Source: Clostridium sp. CAG:413
Lineage (GTDB): Bacteria; Bacillota; Clostridia; Oscillospirales; Acutalibacteraceae
Direction: 5' to 3'
NCBI GenBank assembly: GCA_000431775.1
Contig: FR888168.1
Span: 1 to 29,678, forward strand
DNA: 29,678 nt
The position numbers were made by a program, and so were the translations under genes. A model generated the notes under the pieces. That model was not told the DNA's origin and did not search any database. It saw only the letters and a program-made list of their open reading frames with translations. This document shows, one piece after another, positions 14,233 to 23,167 of the stretch. How positions within the stretch are numbered: the first letter of the stretch is position 1; every line of letters begins with the position of its first letter.

Positions 14233-14888
14233 GGCTCATCCTCCACACTCTTTCGGATATAATCCGCCACAGTGCCCGTTTTGAACAGTTTGGGAACGCA
14301 TAGTTCTTTAAGTGAGCAGGCATTGCACGCCTTGGTAGGCTTCACCTCGGGAGTATATCCGCGGCGATACAGAGCATGCATCTGCTCGGCGCAATCACGC
14401 ACTTCATTACGGAGCTCTTTAGTAAACTCGACCCTTGCCCTTCGGCGGTTTTCGCCGTAATACAGCGCGCCCTCCGAAATATCGCAGCACAGCATCTCTT
14501 CAAGGCACATCGCCTGAGCGCAGGGTTGCAGCTCATCGCAGCTGTTGCTTTTTGCCGTACCACGTTTGTATTCTACGGGATACGGCTTCCATTTGCCCTC
14601 GTGCCCGTTCAAAGGCACACCGTTGTCATCACGGCGGAACTCTACAACATCGCACTGACCGGTGAGACCGAGGGTCAGCGAAAGCACACGAAGTCCCCGA
14701 CTGACCACCAGTTCACCCCTGCTCTCACGCAGGCTCTCATCATGTGCCCGCTCATGCATGATCTCGCCCTCGGTAGTGCGGATATTCTCCGCCCACTGCT
14801 GCTCGATATGGATAAGCGCCCATTGCCTGCGGCAAAACTTAAAATGCTGCAAACCCGATATCGTCAGGCAATCATCCGGCTCAAACAC
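14229..14888 (-). CDS. cas4: CRISPR-associated exonuclease Cas4
   Basis: Cas4 is a RecB-like nuclease with an iron-sulfur cluster that trims pre-spacers and sets PAM orientation together with Cas1. The 219-residue protein has cluster cysteines C19 ('KFCRRQW') and C188, C191, C197 ('ACNACSLKELC'). The nuclease residues are H45, D80 ('GQCDVVEF') and E106-x-K108 ('PVEYKRG'). All are present, so the enzyme looks intact. It overlaps cas7 by 8 bp and cas1 by 4 bp, showing tight translational coupling. Confidence 0.95.
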   Translation of the reverse strand: MFEPDDCLTISGLQHFKFCRRQWALIHIEQQWAENIRTTEGEIMHERAHDESLRESRGELVVSRGLRVLSLTLGLTGQCDVVEFRRDDNGVPLNGHEGKWKPYPVEYKRGTAKSNSCDELQPCAQAMCLEEMLCCDISEGALYYGENRRRARVEFTKELRNEVRDCAEQMHALYRRGYTPEVKPTKACNACSLKELCVPKLFKTGTVADYIRKSVEDEP

Positions 14889-15726
14889 CGGCTATCTCCT
14901 CAAGTGCAAGCCCCGGCAGCTCATCAACGGTTATATTGTAATCGTCAACGCAGGTCGGGAAAGTAACGCCGTCTTTAAGCTCCACATGGACGCTGCGATG
15001 CACCGTCGCCGAGGAATACTGATCGTCCTTGCAGTTATGCTGCCACCAATAAACCTTAATGACCTCCATGGAGCCGTCGGGGCGGGCAGCGGAAGCGTCA
15101 TTTACAAACAGAGTTCTGAGGCACTCCTTGAGTACCGCCGCATCATCATCAGTGAAGCCCGTTTTCTCCGCGAGCTGCACATTGACCGATCCTTTGATCT
15201 TATACAGCCCGAACTGAACAAAATGCTTCTGACCCATTGTGTCGGCGGAGCGGCCGCCCTTTTTGGCAGGCTCACCGTTAACACTCTTTGTGATCTGAAT
15301 AGAACGCACTTCAACGGGAGAAGCGCTGACCGCCTGATGGACGGAAACAGGGCCTCTGACTCCGCAAGAAGCGTCGCCGGCCGATTTGAAGGCGAAGACC
15401 TGGCCGAACGAGCGCACATCGAGCCAAAACTCACAGGCCTTGGCGGCGTACTCATCCTTATCCTTGACATTGCCGATGCATTTGACCGCCCTGTCGCTTA
15501 GACTGTCAAAGCCATCAGTCGCCTTTTCAGCCATTTGGACGAAGACCGGTTCTCCCATATCCTGCATCCTGTTGCGGATCTTCCTTTTGACGCACACGTC
15601 GGACATTTCGCCATAGCCCTCATAATCCGTGCGGGGGCGGTTGCCGTTGAGGGGATCTCCGTTAACATTTGCTTTCTCCGCCGAGAAAAGCACCACAAAG
15701 TCTATTTTGTTCTGTAAAACGCTCAT
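14881..15726 (-). CDS. cas7: Type I-C Cascade backbone protein Cas7 (Csd2)
   Basis: Cas7 copies form the helical backbone that coats the crRNA in the type I-C interference complex. The 281-residue protein begins 'MSVLQNKIDFVVLFSAEKAN', followed by 'VNGDPLNGNRPRTDYEGYGE', which is characteristic of Csd2/Csh2 proteins. 'SFGQVFAFKS' and 'GVRGPVSVHQAVSASPVEV' are the usual RRM core motifs. It overlaps cas8c by 4 bp (ATGA) and cas4 by 8 bp. Length and motifs are normal. Confidence 0.95.
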   Translation of the reverse strand: MSVLQNKIDFVVLFSAEKANVNGDPLNGNRPRTDYEGYGEMSDVCVKRKIRNRMQDMGEPVFVQMAEKATDGFDSLSDRAVKCIGNVKDKDEYAAKACEFWLDVRSFGQVFAFKSAGDASCGVRGPVSVHQAVSASPVEVRSIQITKSVNGEPAKKGGRSADTMGQKHFVQFGLYKIKGSVNVQLAEKTGFTDDDAAVLKECLRTLFVNDASAARPDGSMEVIKVYWWQHNCKDDQYSSATVHRSVHVELKDGVTFPTCVDDYNITVDELPGLALEEIAGV

Positions 15727-17522
15727 TCTTCAGTTTCCTCCTTGGTTTCATTTGATTTTGATGTATAAAGTTCGTTGCGCTGAAGGTAATAGCCCATAAG
15801 ATAAGTATCGCCGAGCGGTCTGTTTAGCTGAGCATCGTCATAATTGCTCAATTGCTCGGTTATCTCGCCGATGAGCTTTTTATAATAAGCTCTGCTGCCG
15901 GGTCTGAGCCTTTCAAAATACGGATTAAGGCGATCATTAATTATTTTGGCAGTGTAAAGCGGCCTGTCGCAAAAAACAGACTGCATACGAATTGCGTTCG
16001 GCTCTCTGCCCTCATCTGTGTAAGTGTCACGCTCGACCTTCTCCATAACGGCAAGCAGCCTGCCGAATTGATAGCTGCGATCTTTTTTCTCCTTATCCAA
16101 AGACATTGTCCATTCCTCCTTTTTTGCCTGAGTTCTGTACGCATAGATTGCGGCGCAGGCGGTGAAAAGTATTTTTCTGCGGTTTATATTGTTATATGCG
16201 AGCGGCATCGAGGCGCGGTGCATCAATGCCTGCACGATATCCGACGGCATCGGGGCCTTGTCGATAACACAATGCAGCAAACGCTGCACCTGCTCTTTGA
16301 GAATGCGGTCATCAACATCAAGCCACTCCGTACGTTCAACGCCGAAAGCGCATTGAGCTATCTGGCGTACCGACGGCGACTGATAGCCGAATTGATTATT
16401 CTCCCAACAGCATGTCTGCTGCCAATGGGCAAGGCGATCGATGAAATCAGACGCACGCAGCTCATTATAATATGTTACGGAGAGTCTGCCCGTGGTTGCA
16501 GCGTCAAACGAAGCGATAACAACATCCTCATTATCGGGCAAATTTAATTTCCAACCGTTCACCGCATCGGCGAGCTGCTTTTTGTAGTCGGATGGCGTAG
16601 CGGCTTTCTCCTGCGAATCCTTAACGCTCAGCAGACTGTGCATGGCATTCGGCACATCTTTGCCTTTCGGATTCCAGCAAACGAAAGTCCTGCCGCCTAT
16701 GATGACGCCCTGATTTGCAACGACCCAGCGCAAGGCATTATGCGCCTTTTGCGAGGCAACATAGCTTATCGTTGCCGCCTGAGACGGCTCTGCGAAGCGC
16801 CCGCGATAGGTGAAATTGCTGCTGTCATTGGCCGAAATCAGTTTTGCCCCGTATGCGGCTGAGACAACGCCTTTCGGATGATTTTCCGTCATCGGCAGCA
16901 CCTCGCCGGTAATCATACACAACGCCGAACCCGATTCCCTCCGAAGCGATTCGTTATAAGCAATAAACGCTTCAAACAGACTCTTGTCCTCCCAGCACGG
17001 GGCACTTTCATTGACCCCGGCAACACGCCAGCGAACCAAATACTTGGTGAATTTACCGTCCAAATTACCGTTCTCATCTTTGGTTACAAGCCCGCTTCTC
17101 TCAAGGTCGTCAAGCAGGGATTCGCTCTCGATATACTTCAGCACGGCCTTTACTTTCGGATGAGTGTATTCCGAATTTGCCCAATTCGAAAGCTGCTTGA
17201 GATAGAGGTCGTGATGCTCGGTCGAGGACGGTATCAGATACAAAAGTTGATCGCTGAGCGGATGAGCACAAGGCGCACTCGTTCGGTTAGCTGATTTCTC
17301 CGTTGCCGGGATTATCGTTTTGCTTTCATCGCGCTCGCTCTTCTTATCCTTGACGACCGTTGCGGCGGATATGAAATAGCCGTTCGCATCAATGGTCACT
17401 TCGATCTGAGCGTTCTGAACGATGTGGGAAATTGGGGTGAGCGTTTCTCTCATTGCGTCGGGCACACCTGCGAGGGCGGCATGGCAGTCATATGTCTCGA
17501 CGGCTTTTTGCATTAATCCCAT
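15723..17522 (-). CDS. cas8c: Type I-C large subunit Cas8c (Csd1)
   Basis: Cas8c is the large Cascade subunit that recognises the PAM and stabilises the R-loop. In type I-C an internal start within cas8 commonly also yields a small Cas11-like subunit. The 599-residue length fits the family. Supporting patterns are 'LYLIPSSTEHHDLYLKQL', 'CMITGEVLPMTENHPKGV', 'GAKLISANDSSNFTYRGRF' and 'GYYLQRNEL' near the end. The ATG at 17522 overlaps the cas5c stop and has GAGGGGGTG 5 nt upstream; an ATG at 17513 is a weaker alternative. Internal in-frame Met codons in the C-terminal third could serve for Cas11c, but I cannot pick one with confidence. Confidence 0.95.
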   Translation of the reverse strand: MGLMQKAVETYDCHAALAGVPDAMRETLTPISHIVQNAQIEVTIDANGYFISAATVVKDKKSERDESKTIIPATEKSANRTSAPCAHPLSDQLLYLIPSSTEHHDLYLKQLSNWANSEYTHPKVKAVLKYIESESLLDDLERSGLVTKDENGNLDGKFTKYLVRWRVAGVNESAPCWEDKSLFEAFIAYNESLRRESGSALCMITGEVLPMTENHPKGVVSAAYGAKLISANDSSNFTYRGRFAEPSQAATISYVASQKAHNALRWVVANQGVIIGGRTFVCWNPKGKDVPNAMHSLLSVKDSQEKAATPSDYKKQLADAVNGWKLNLPDNEDVVIASFDAATTGRLSVTYYNELRASDFIDRLAHWQQTCCWENNQFGYQSPSVRQIAQCAFGVERTEWLDVDDRILKEQVQRLLHCVIDKAPMPSDIVQALMHRASMPLAYNNINRRKILFTACAAIYAYRTQAKKEEWTMSLDKEKKDRSYQFGRLLAVMEKVERDTYTDEGREPNAIRMQSVFCDRPLYTAKIINDRLNPYFERLRPGSRAYYKKLIGEITEQLSNYDDAQLNRPLGDTYLMGYYLQRNELYTSKSNETKEETEE

Positions 17523-18259
17523 TCAGTCACCCCCTCAAATTCTTCAAGACCGCTGAAATTATCATATTCTTTGCCGAAAGGCTTGATCTCCATTTCACGC
17601 AGGGTCTTGTGAAGCGGGCATTCCTCAGGCCTCGGGAATTCGATGACTCCTCTTTTCATCGTCGGGAACCAAAAGTTTGCAGTCATACGGCCCTTTGTTT
17701 CCTCTGACCACGCCTCATCGGCGTAGGTCATGCCGTGATACATCATACCGAAGCTAAGCTCGGGGATATCATCATAGGCTCCCTCGCCGCTGCCGAACTC
17801 GCACGGGGCGATATAGCCTTGGCACTCTCGCGTGCCGAGGAAGATATCCCGCCTGCCGCCGCGTTCAAGCATACGCTTGGCGATCTGGTAATGCTTATGC
17901 TCGTTGCGGTCGTGAGCAAGCTCCGGGCGATTCTCATTCCACTCGAAATAAGCAACCACCTGATAGCGGCATTTCTTGAGATAGGTGTAGTACGAAAGGT
18001 CGTTTGACCCGTTGTTGTATTTAATAGGTCTGACCCCTTTGACCTCGGTCTGGATAGGCGACATTATACGCACTTTTTTGATGTACCACGTTAAAGTCGG
18101 CTTCCAATAGCTTGAAGAAATCACACCTTTCAAAGCCTCATAGGTCGGCACCTGATAGGTGAATTTCTCGCCGCCGACTCGCATTATCGGGTCGGTAAAC
18201 AAGCCATAATCGCCCCACACCTCAAAGGAAATCTCGTTTTTATACTGCAATTTTAACAC
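17513..18259 (-). CDS. cas5c: Type I-C Cas5c (Cas5d) pre-crRNA endoribonuclease
   Basis: In type I-C systems, which lack Cas6, Cas5c cuts pre-crRNA in the repeat and then stays bound to the 5' handle. The 248-residue protein keeps residues equivalent to the Bacillus halodurans Cas5d catalytic set: Y51 in 'ISSSYWKPT' and K122-H123 in 'EHKHYQIAKRML'. 'FLGTRECQGYIAPCEFG' is also typical. It therefore looks competent for processing. Its AGGAGGTG ribosome site lies just after the cas3 stop (6-bp gap), and its end overlaps cas8c by 10 bp. Confidence 0.95.
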   Translation of the reverse strand: MLKLQYKNEISFEVWGDYGLFTDPIMRVGGEKFTYQVPTYEALKGVISSSYWKPTLTWYIKKVRIMSPIQTEVKGVRPIKYNNGSNDLSYYTYLKKCRYQVVAYFEWNENRPELAHDRNEHKHYQIAKRMLERGGRRDIFLGTRECQGYIAPCEFGSGEGAYDDIPELSFGMMYHGMTYADEAWSEETKGRMTANFWFPTMKRGVIEFPRPEECPLHKTLREMEIKPFGKEYDNFSGLEEFEGVTEWD

Positions 18260-18265
18260 CTCCTG

Positions 18266-20620
18266 TTAAACTATAAAACTGTTTATGTCAGGCTCAAGGA
18301 TCACTCCGACATCGCTGTCGTAGTTTGCGGCGGAAAGCACCCGCACTGCGCCGCCCGCAGCCGGATAGATCCCGCCCGCCTCCTCGAGCATTCTCTGCTG
18401 ATGCGAATATACGGAAACTGTGTATGGCTTTGCCCTCTCGCAAAGGGAATGCAGATAGGTTATATCATGCTCGGCTCTCGGCGACATAAGCTCAGAGATA
18501 AGCTCCGCCCCGCCGCCGTACGGCACTATCACGTCAACGCCGTTACTGTCAAACACATTGAATTCGCTGCCTGCCGTCTTAAAAGCCTGCCTCATGGCAA
18601 ACAGATCATTCTCGCCGCACCTGCCGCTGAAAGCGTCGTTATCGGCAAGCAAGTCATAGACGGTAAAGCCGTGCTTTGTAGGGTAATCCTGCGCTCTGTC
18701 CGGCATTGCGGCATAAAGCGCTCTATAATATCGCCCGACTGAATTATCGGACGCAAGGTCGCTGTCAAAGGCTTGCGGATTTAAACTGTATTCGGTCAAA
18801 AGCTGATTCAGCGCATCCTTCTGAGCCTTGATATCGCCAAGCCCCGCAAGGTTCTCGTCGGCGCAGCTTATCAGATACACCGGAGCGGGCGAATCAAGCT
18901 CGCCGTTCCTGTTGCATCGCCCTGCGGACTGTATCACGCTGTCAAGCCCTGCCGCAAGGCGCACAACACATCCGAAAGAAATATCAACGCCCGCCTCGAT
19001 CACCTGAGTCGACACGCATATCACCTTTTTATCACCGCACGCCGCAAGCGCCTGCCTCAGCTTCTCTATTGCGGCTCTGCGGTGCGCTATACACATACCC
19101 GCAGAGAGGTGAAACACGAGGCAATCGCCGTGGTTCGACTTCATATATCTGAACAGGAATTCCGCCTGCTTTTTCAGGTTACAAACAATAAGCAGACTGT
19201 CGCTTACACTTAAAAGATTATCGAGCCTTGCGGCAAGCTCATCCAAGGTACGGCTGCCGTCAAAAATAATATCCGTCCGTTTGAATACATCACGCAGTTT
19301 CTTGTCATAAGGCACGATATCGGCGGGCTGCTTTATCAGCGGATGTTTTGTCTGCTCAAGGCAGGGCTGAGTTGCCGAACAGAGCAGCACCGTAGCCCTG
19401 CACACTTGCGAGAGAAAATTCACAGCAAGATTAAAAAGAGAGAGCATTTTACACGGGACGGTCTGCACCTCGTCAATGACGATAACGCTGCCGCACAACG
19501 CCTGAAAGCGACGGATGCACGAAGTTTTATCCGAGAAAAGCGTATTCAAAAGCTGCACCATAGTGGTGATAATTATCGGCGCAGACCAATTCTCGGCAAG
19601 CAGCTCATACTTGTCGAGAGCTTCGCCGTCCGCACTGTCACAAATAACATTTGAATGATGCTCTAAAATCAAACTATCGTCGCCGACAAATTTGCGGATG
19701 ACTTCGGCATTTTGGTCAAGGATGCTCAGCAGCGGCGATGTGAATATCACGCGGCGCATACCGTTCTTTGCCGCATGGGCGAGAGCATACCTGAGAGCCG
19801 AAAGCGTTTTACCCGCACCTGTAGGAACATTCAAGCGATAAACCCCCGAGCCCGCCTCAGCGGCAAGTCTGCATTGCTCCGATATATTACGGCGTGCAAC
19901 ATTCACGGGCGTATTTGCGGGCAAATCGAGAATCTTTTTCTCAACGCTGTCGAGCAATTCATTCCAATCGGGAATCTCGTCGTCCTTACGCTTGACCCCG
20001 CTCATAAATTCGGCGGTATCGCGCCTGTCACCCTCGATAACAGCCGAAAGCAGCAGTCTAGAAAGCATACCGACATAAAAGCTCACTTCGCTGTTGTCGG
20101 CTGCGATATCGGTAATTCTATCGAATATCGGCGTCACCTCATCACAGGCCGCCTTGAAGCGTCTGTCCAATTCCTCCGTGTCGGCGCACAGCTCGATATA
20201 GTTGCTTACCGCTTCTTCATAGCCGATATCCTCTTTTTTCGTTCGGTGAAAGAAACCGTTTTTGCCGTCTTCATCGGCAATATCGAATTCGCCGTGATGA
20301 GCGCCGACTGCATATGCCAACAGCTCCCCGAAAATATCTCGTGTACTTGCAGGCGGCTCATTGTGGCAGCGCTCCATAATGAGTCGAACGCCTGAAAAAG
20401 TATGGTTGACGGAACCTCGGCGCATTTCACCGTTCGAATGTATGTATCTGTCAAACAGCTCTGTGTATTTGCCGCAGTCGTGCAAAAGCGCGCAAAGATA
20501 GCCCGCCTCGCAAAGTCCCGCAGGCGCAAGCGCTCTCGAAGCGTATTCGGCAGCGCTTCTCAAATGCTCGCCTACTGTCTGCTCTCTGCCGTCATCGGCA
20601 ATATGGGCAAGATATTCCAT
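18266..20620 (-). CDS. cas3: CRISPR-associated helicase-nuclease Cas3
   Basis: Cas3 is recruited to the R-loop and unwinds and degrades target DNA. The 784-residue protein has an N-terminal HD nuclease domain with H19, H47-D48 ('LLHDCGKYTELFD'), H73 and H108-H109 ('VGAHHGEFD'). The superfamily 2 helicase follows, with Walker A 'PTGAGKT' (266-272), DEVQ box (383-386), 'CSAT' (414-417) and the arginine-finger motif 'QSAGRCNRNGE'. All catalytic motifs are intact. The ATG has GGAGG 7 nt upstream. It is the first gene of the cas operon, behind a consensus promoter and a leader of about 120 nt. Confidence 0.96.
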   Translation of the reverse strand: MEYLAHIADDGREQTVGEHLRSAAEYASRALAPAGLCEAGYLCALLHDCGKYTELFDRYIHSNGEMRRGSVNHTFSGVRLIMERCHNEPPASTRDIFGELLAYAVGAHHGEFDIADEDGKNGFFHRTKKEDIGYEEAVSNYIELCADTEELDRRFKAACDEVTPIFDRITDIAADNSEVSFYVGMLSRLLLSAVIEGDRRDTAEFMSGVKRKDDEIPDWNELLDSVEKKILDLPANTPVNVARRNISEQCRLAAEAGSGVYRLNVPTGAGKTLSALRYALAHAAKNGMRRVIFTSPLLSILDQNAEVIRKFVGDDSLILEHHSNVICDSADGEALDKYELLAENWSAPIIITTMVQLLNTLFSDKTSCIRRFQALCGSVIVIDEVQTVPCKMLSLFNLAVNFLSQVCRATVLLCSATQPCLEQTKHPLIKQPADIVPYDKKLRDVFKRTDIIFDGSRTLDELAARLDNLLSVSDSLLIVCNLKKQAEFLFRYMKSNHGDCLVFHLSAGMCIAHRRAAIEKLRQALAACGDKKVICVSTQVIEAGVDISFGCVVRLAAGLDSVIQSAGRCNRNGELDSPAPVYLISCADENLAGLGDIKAQKDALNQLLTEYSLNPQAFDSDLASDNSVGRYYRALYAAMPDRAQDYPTKHGFTVYDLLADNDAFSGRCGENDLFAMRQAFKTAGSEFNVFDSNGVDVIVPYGGGAELISELMSPRAEHDITYLHSLCERAKPYTVSVYSHQQRMLEEAGGIYPAAGGAVRVLSAANYDSDVGVILEPDINSFIV

Positions 20621-20647
20621 TAGCAGCCTCCTTGATTATCCGCATCG

Positions 20648-20666
20648 CTGTGACGTTTCTTCACAG
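20648..20666. promoter_or_regulatory. Inverted repeat in the cas3 5' leader
   Basis: CTGTGA (20648-20653) and TCACAG (20661-20666) flank 7 bp, a CRP-like dyad. It lies in the transcribed leader about 30 bp upstream of the cas3 ATG, where it could act as an operator or RNA hairpin. A second dyad, AATTGT-CA-ACAATT, lies at 20713-20726. The binder is unknown. Confidence 0.4.
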
Positions 20667-20749
20667 TGCAATTCAAAAAATAATGCGTACCGAATTCACC
20701 TGCGGCATCCGCAATTGTCAACAATTTTTCTACTCTTATTTCTAAACTC

Positions 20750-20778
20750 ATTATAATATTCCCGATTGTGATTGTCAA
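20750..20778 (-). promoter_or_regulatory. Consensus promoter of the cas operon
   Basis: On the minus strand TTGACA (20773-20778) and TATAAT (20750-20755) are separated by exactly 17 bp, a full sigma-A consensus. The start near 20743 gives a leader of about 120 nt. A promoter this strong would normally need repression, which fits the two dyads downstream. Confidence 0.8.
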
Positions 20779-20845
20779 TATATTAAGATAATTTCTTTAT
20801 TCTGCAAATACTTAAGTCCGTTTTATTGGTCAGCAAAACATCATT

Positions 20846-20881
20846 AAAGGAATTGATAATTCCTTTGAAAGATGATATAAT
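20846..20881 (+). promoter_or_regulatory. Promoter of the beta-helix gene with overlapping palindromic operator
   Basis: TTGATA (20853-20858) and TATAAT (20876-20881) are 17 bp apart. A perfect 9-3-9 palindrome, AAAGGAATT-GAT-AATTCCTTT (20846-20866), covers the -35. A bound protein would block RNA polymerase, so the gene is probably repressed by an unidentified regulator, perhaps in response to a sugar. Confidence 0.65.
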
Positions 20882-20908
20882 GGCTTTATTAAACTACCGA
20901 GGTGGATT

Positions 20909-23101
20909 TTGCCGAAGGACAGGAGAATGGAAATGCTTAACATTATGGCTTTCGTGCCTTGCGTCACGGGCATGGCGCTGCCGACATTTGCGAGCGAAAA
21001 AAAAGAGATATATGTTTCGCCGAACGGTAGCGACAATTCCGAGGGCGATATCGGCTCCCCTCTTGCCACTCTCACCGCGGCGAAAGAAAAGGCCAAGAAG
21101 CTCGGCAGCGGCGCTACGGTTTATTTCAGAGAGGGCACATACACCATCAGTGAAACCGTCCGCTTTGACGAGAGCGACAGCTCGGATGTAACATACAAAG
21201 CATATAACGGCGAACGTGTGGTGTTCACCTCGGGCGTCCCCTACACGGGTTTTGAAGAATGCACCGTGAACGGCGTTCGTGCATTCAAAAAGGATATCGG
21301 TAAGGATGCCGACTTAAATATCCTTTTTAACGAACGAGAGGCCTTCACAAAGACAAGATACCCCGAGAGCGGCTATCTCCGTGTAAAAGAAGTCTCCGAC
21401 AGCGACGTTATGCCCGAGGCGGATGGCAGCGACTATTATTTTGCTCCGCTTAACGGAATGTACGCCGAAGCAGGCGAAATCGGTGAATTCAAAAATATGA
21501 CCGACGTCATCGTCAGAATTTTGCATTTCTGGAAGGATGAGATGCTGCCCGTGTCGTCATTTGGCAGCGAAAGCGGCCACTTCAAATTCAGCAAATACGC
21601 AAGCATGAGCATCAAGCAAAACGACCGGTTCTTCCTTGAAAACGTGTTTGAAATGCTCCGCAAACCCGGTCAATGGTATCTTGACAAGGCAGAGGGTATA
21701 CTCTATGTGATCCCGAATGACGGCGACAGCCCCGCCGAATACACGGTCTACGGCTCGACGCTTGAAACAATGATATCGGTCGACGGCGCAAACGGTATCT
21801 CTTTTGAGAATATCATATTCAGAGGCAACGGCTTCTCATATTCGGTCGAGCGCGATTTTTCTCAGGCCGCCTATGACGCAACGCCGTGCATATCCTATGA
21901 AAACGCCCGCAATTTCAGTATCAAAAATTGCGAATTCAGGGATATCGCCGCCTGCTCCGTATTCCTCGGTAAGGCGGTGCAAAATGCCTCGGTCGAGAGC
22001 TGCATATTCGACAATATCGGCGCTCAGGCGGTTTACATTCGCGGTGAAAATGTCGACGTTTCCGATGAAAATGTGACAAAAGATATCCGTGTGACAAACA
22101 ACAGCATATCGAAATACGGCAGAGTTTTCTTCAACGCGGTCGGCGTGCTTGTTATCCACGCCAATTCCGTTGAAATCTCACATAATGAGATACATGACGG
22201 CTATTACACCGCTGTTTCGGTCGGCTGGGTTTGGGGATATTCCTATTCCGTGACCAACAACAACAAGATTTGCGACAATCTGATATACAATATCGGTCAA
22301 GGCTGGCTCTCCGACATGGGCGGCATATATACGCTCGGCAATCAGCCCGGCACCGTCATCTCGGGCAACATCATCCATAATGTCGCCGCCGACCCGGACG
22401 AGGGAGGCTACGGCGGCTGGGGTATTTATCTTGACGAAGGCTCATCGTATATTACCGTTGAGAAAAATCTGGCATATTCCTGCGGCAGCAATGCGTATCA
22501 TCTGAATTACGGCTCATATAACACGGTGAGAAACAACATTTTTGTCCTCAGCGGCGAGTCGCAATTCAAAACGGTGAGCAATCTCGGCCGTGTAACGCCC
22601 GATGACGGCGGCAAAAAGACCATTGACCTTTTCAACAACATTATCCTGACTGACGGCGGAACACGGGCAGTTTCAAACATCAGTGATAAAGCAGCATGGA
22701 ACGAATACAATAATATATATTGGGATCTCAGCTTAGGCGACGATATCTATATTGACATAAGCGACCGAGCCGACCGCTCAATAGGGATTCAGCGAGCAAT
22801 GGTAAAGGGACTTGTCACTTCACCTACGATCGCCGACCCGATGTTCAGAGACGCGGCGAACTTCGACTTTGAGCTAAGCCCGGATTCCCCCGCAATTGCG
22901 GCGGGCTTTGAGCCGTGGGATTACGCCGACGCCGGCACGGTCAAAGGCACGGTTATCGGAACGGCAACCGAGGGCGGCGCTACACCGTATAACGCCGAAT
23001 CCGCACACGTCCCCATGACAAAAGCCAAAGAGGCGTTCCATTTTCTCGTTGAATTTTTCTGTAAAATCATCAATTTCTTCGGCGGCATTTTCGGAAAATA
23101 A
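20909..23101 (+). CDS. Secreted right-handed beta-helix protein, possible polysaccharide-active enzyme
   Basis: This protein of about 730 residues starts the mature part with 'EIYVSPNGSDNSEGDIGSPL' and 'GATVYFREGTYTISETVRF', the entry to many extracellular right-handed beta-helix enzymes (GH141- and pectate-lyase-like). Parallel beta-helix rungs (about 290-560) carry repeated 'N.I..C.F..I' and 'NN.I' patterns. The N-terminus has a short signal peptide ending near FAS. The TTG at 20909 follows GAGGTGG and supplies the basic n-region; ATGs at 20927 or 20933 are alternatives with a poorer signal. The C-terminus ends in an aromatic tail (starting FHFLVEFF, ending FFGGIFGK) like that of the secreted PepSY protein. 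The substrate is unknown, and GH141 is only a suggestion. Confidence 0.75.
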   Translation: MPKDRRMEMLNIMAFVPCVTGMALPTFASEKKEIYVSPNGSDNSEGDIGSPLATLTAAKEKAKKLGSGATVYFREGTYTISETVRFDESDSSDVTYKAYNGERVVFTSGVPYTGFEECTVNGVRAFKKDIGKDADLNILFNEREAFTKTRYPESGYLRVKEVSDSDVMPEADGSDYYFAPLNGMYAEAGEIGEFKNMTDVIVRILHFWKDEMLPVSSFGSESGHFKFSKYASMSIKQNDRFFLENVFEMLRKPGQWYLDKAEGILYVIPNDGDSPAEYTVYGSTLETMISVDGANGISFENIIFRGNGFSYSVERDFSQAAYDATPCISYENARNFSIKNCEFRDIAACSVFLGKAVQNASVESCIFDNIGAQAVYIRGENVDVSDENVTKDIRVTNNSISKYGRVFFNAVGVLVIHANSVEISHNEIHDGYYTAVSVGWVWGYSYSVTNNNKICDNLIYNIGQGWLSDMGGIYTLGNQPGTVISGNIIHNVAADPDEGGYGGWGIYLDEGSSYITVEKNLAYSCGSNAYHLNYGSYNTVRNNIFVLSGESQFKTVSNLGRVTPDDGGKKTIDLFNNIILTDGGTRAVSNISDKAAWNEYNNIYWDLSLGDDIYIDISDRADRSIGIQRAMVKGLVTSPTIADPMFRDAANFDFELSPDSPAIAAGFEPWDYADAGTVKGTVIGTATEGGATPYNAESAHVPMTKAKEAFHFLVEFFCKIINFFGGIFGK

Positions 23102-23112
23102 GGCATAAAAAA

Positions 23113-23146
23113 TAACAGGGACTGTGTGATGCAGTCCCTGTTTTGG
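23113..23146 (+). terminator. Terminator after the beta-helix gene
   Basis: ACAGGGACTG (23115-23124) pairs perfectly with CAGTCCCTGT (23132-23141) around a 7-nt loop, followed by TTT. Confidence 0.85.
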
Positions 23147-23167
23147 TTTATCTTATTGAGTTATTGT

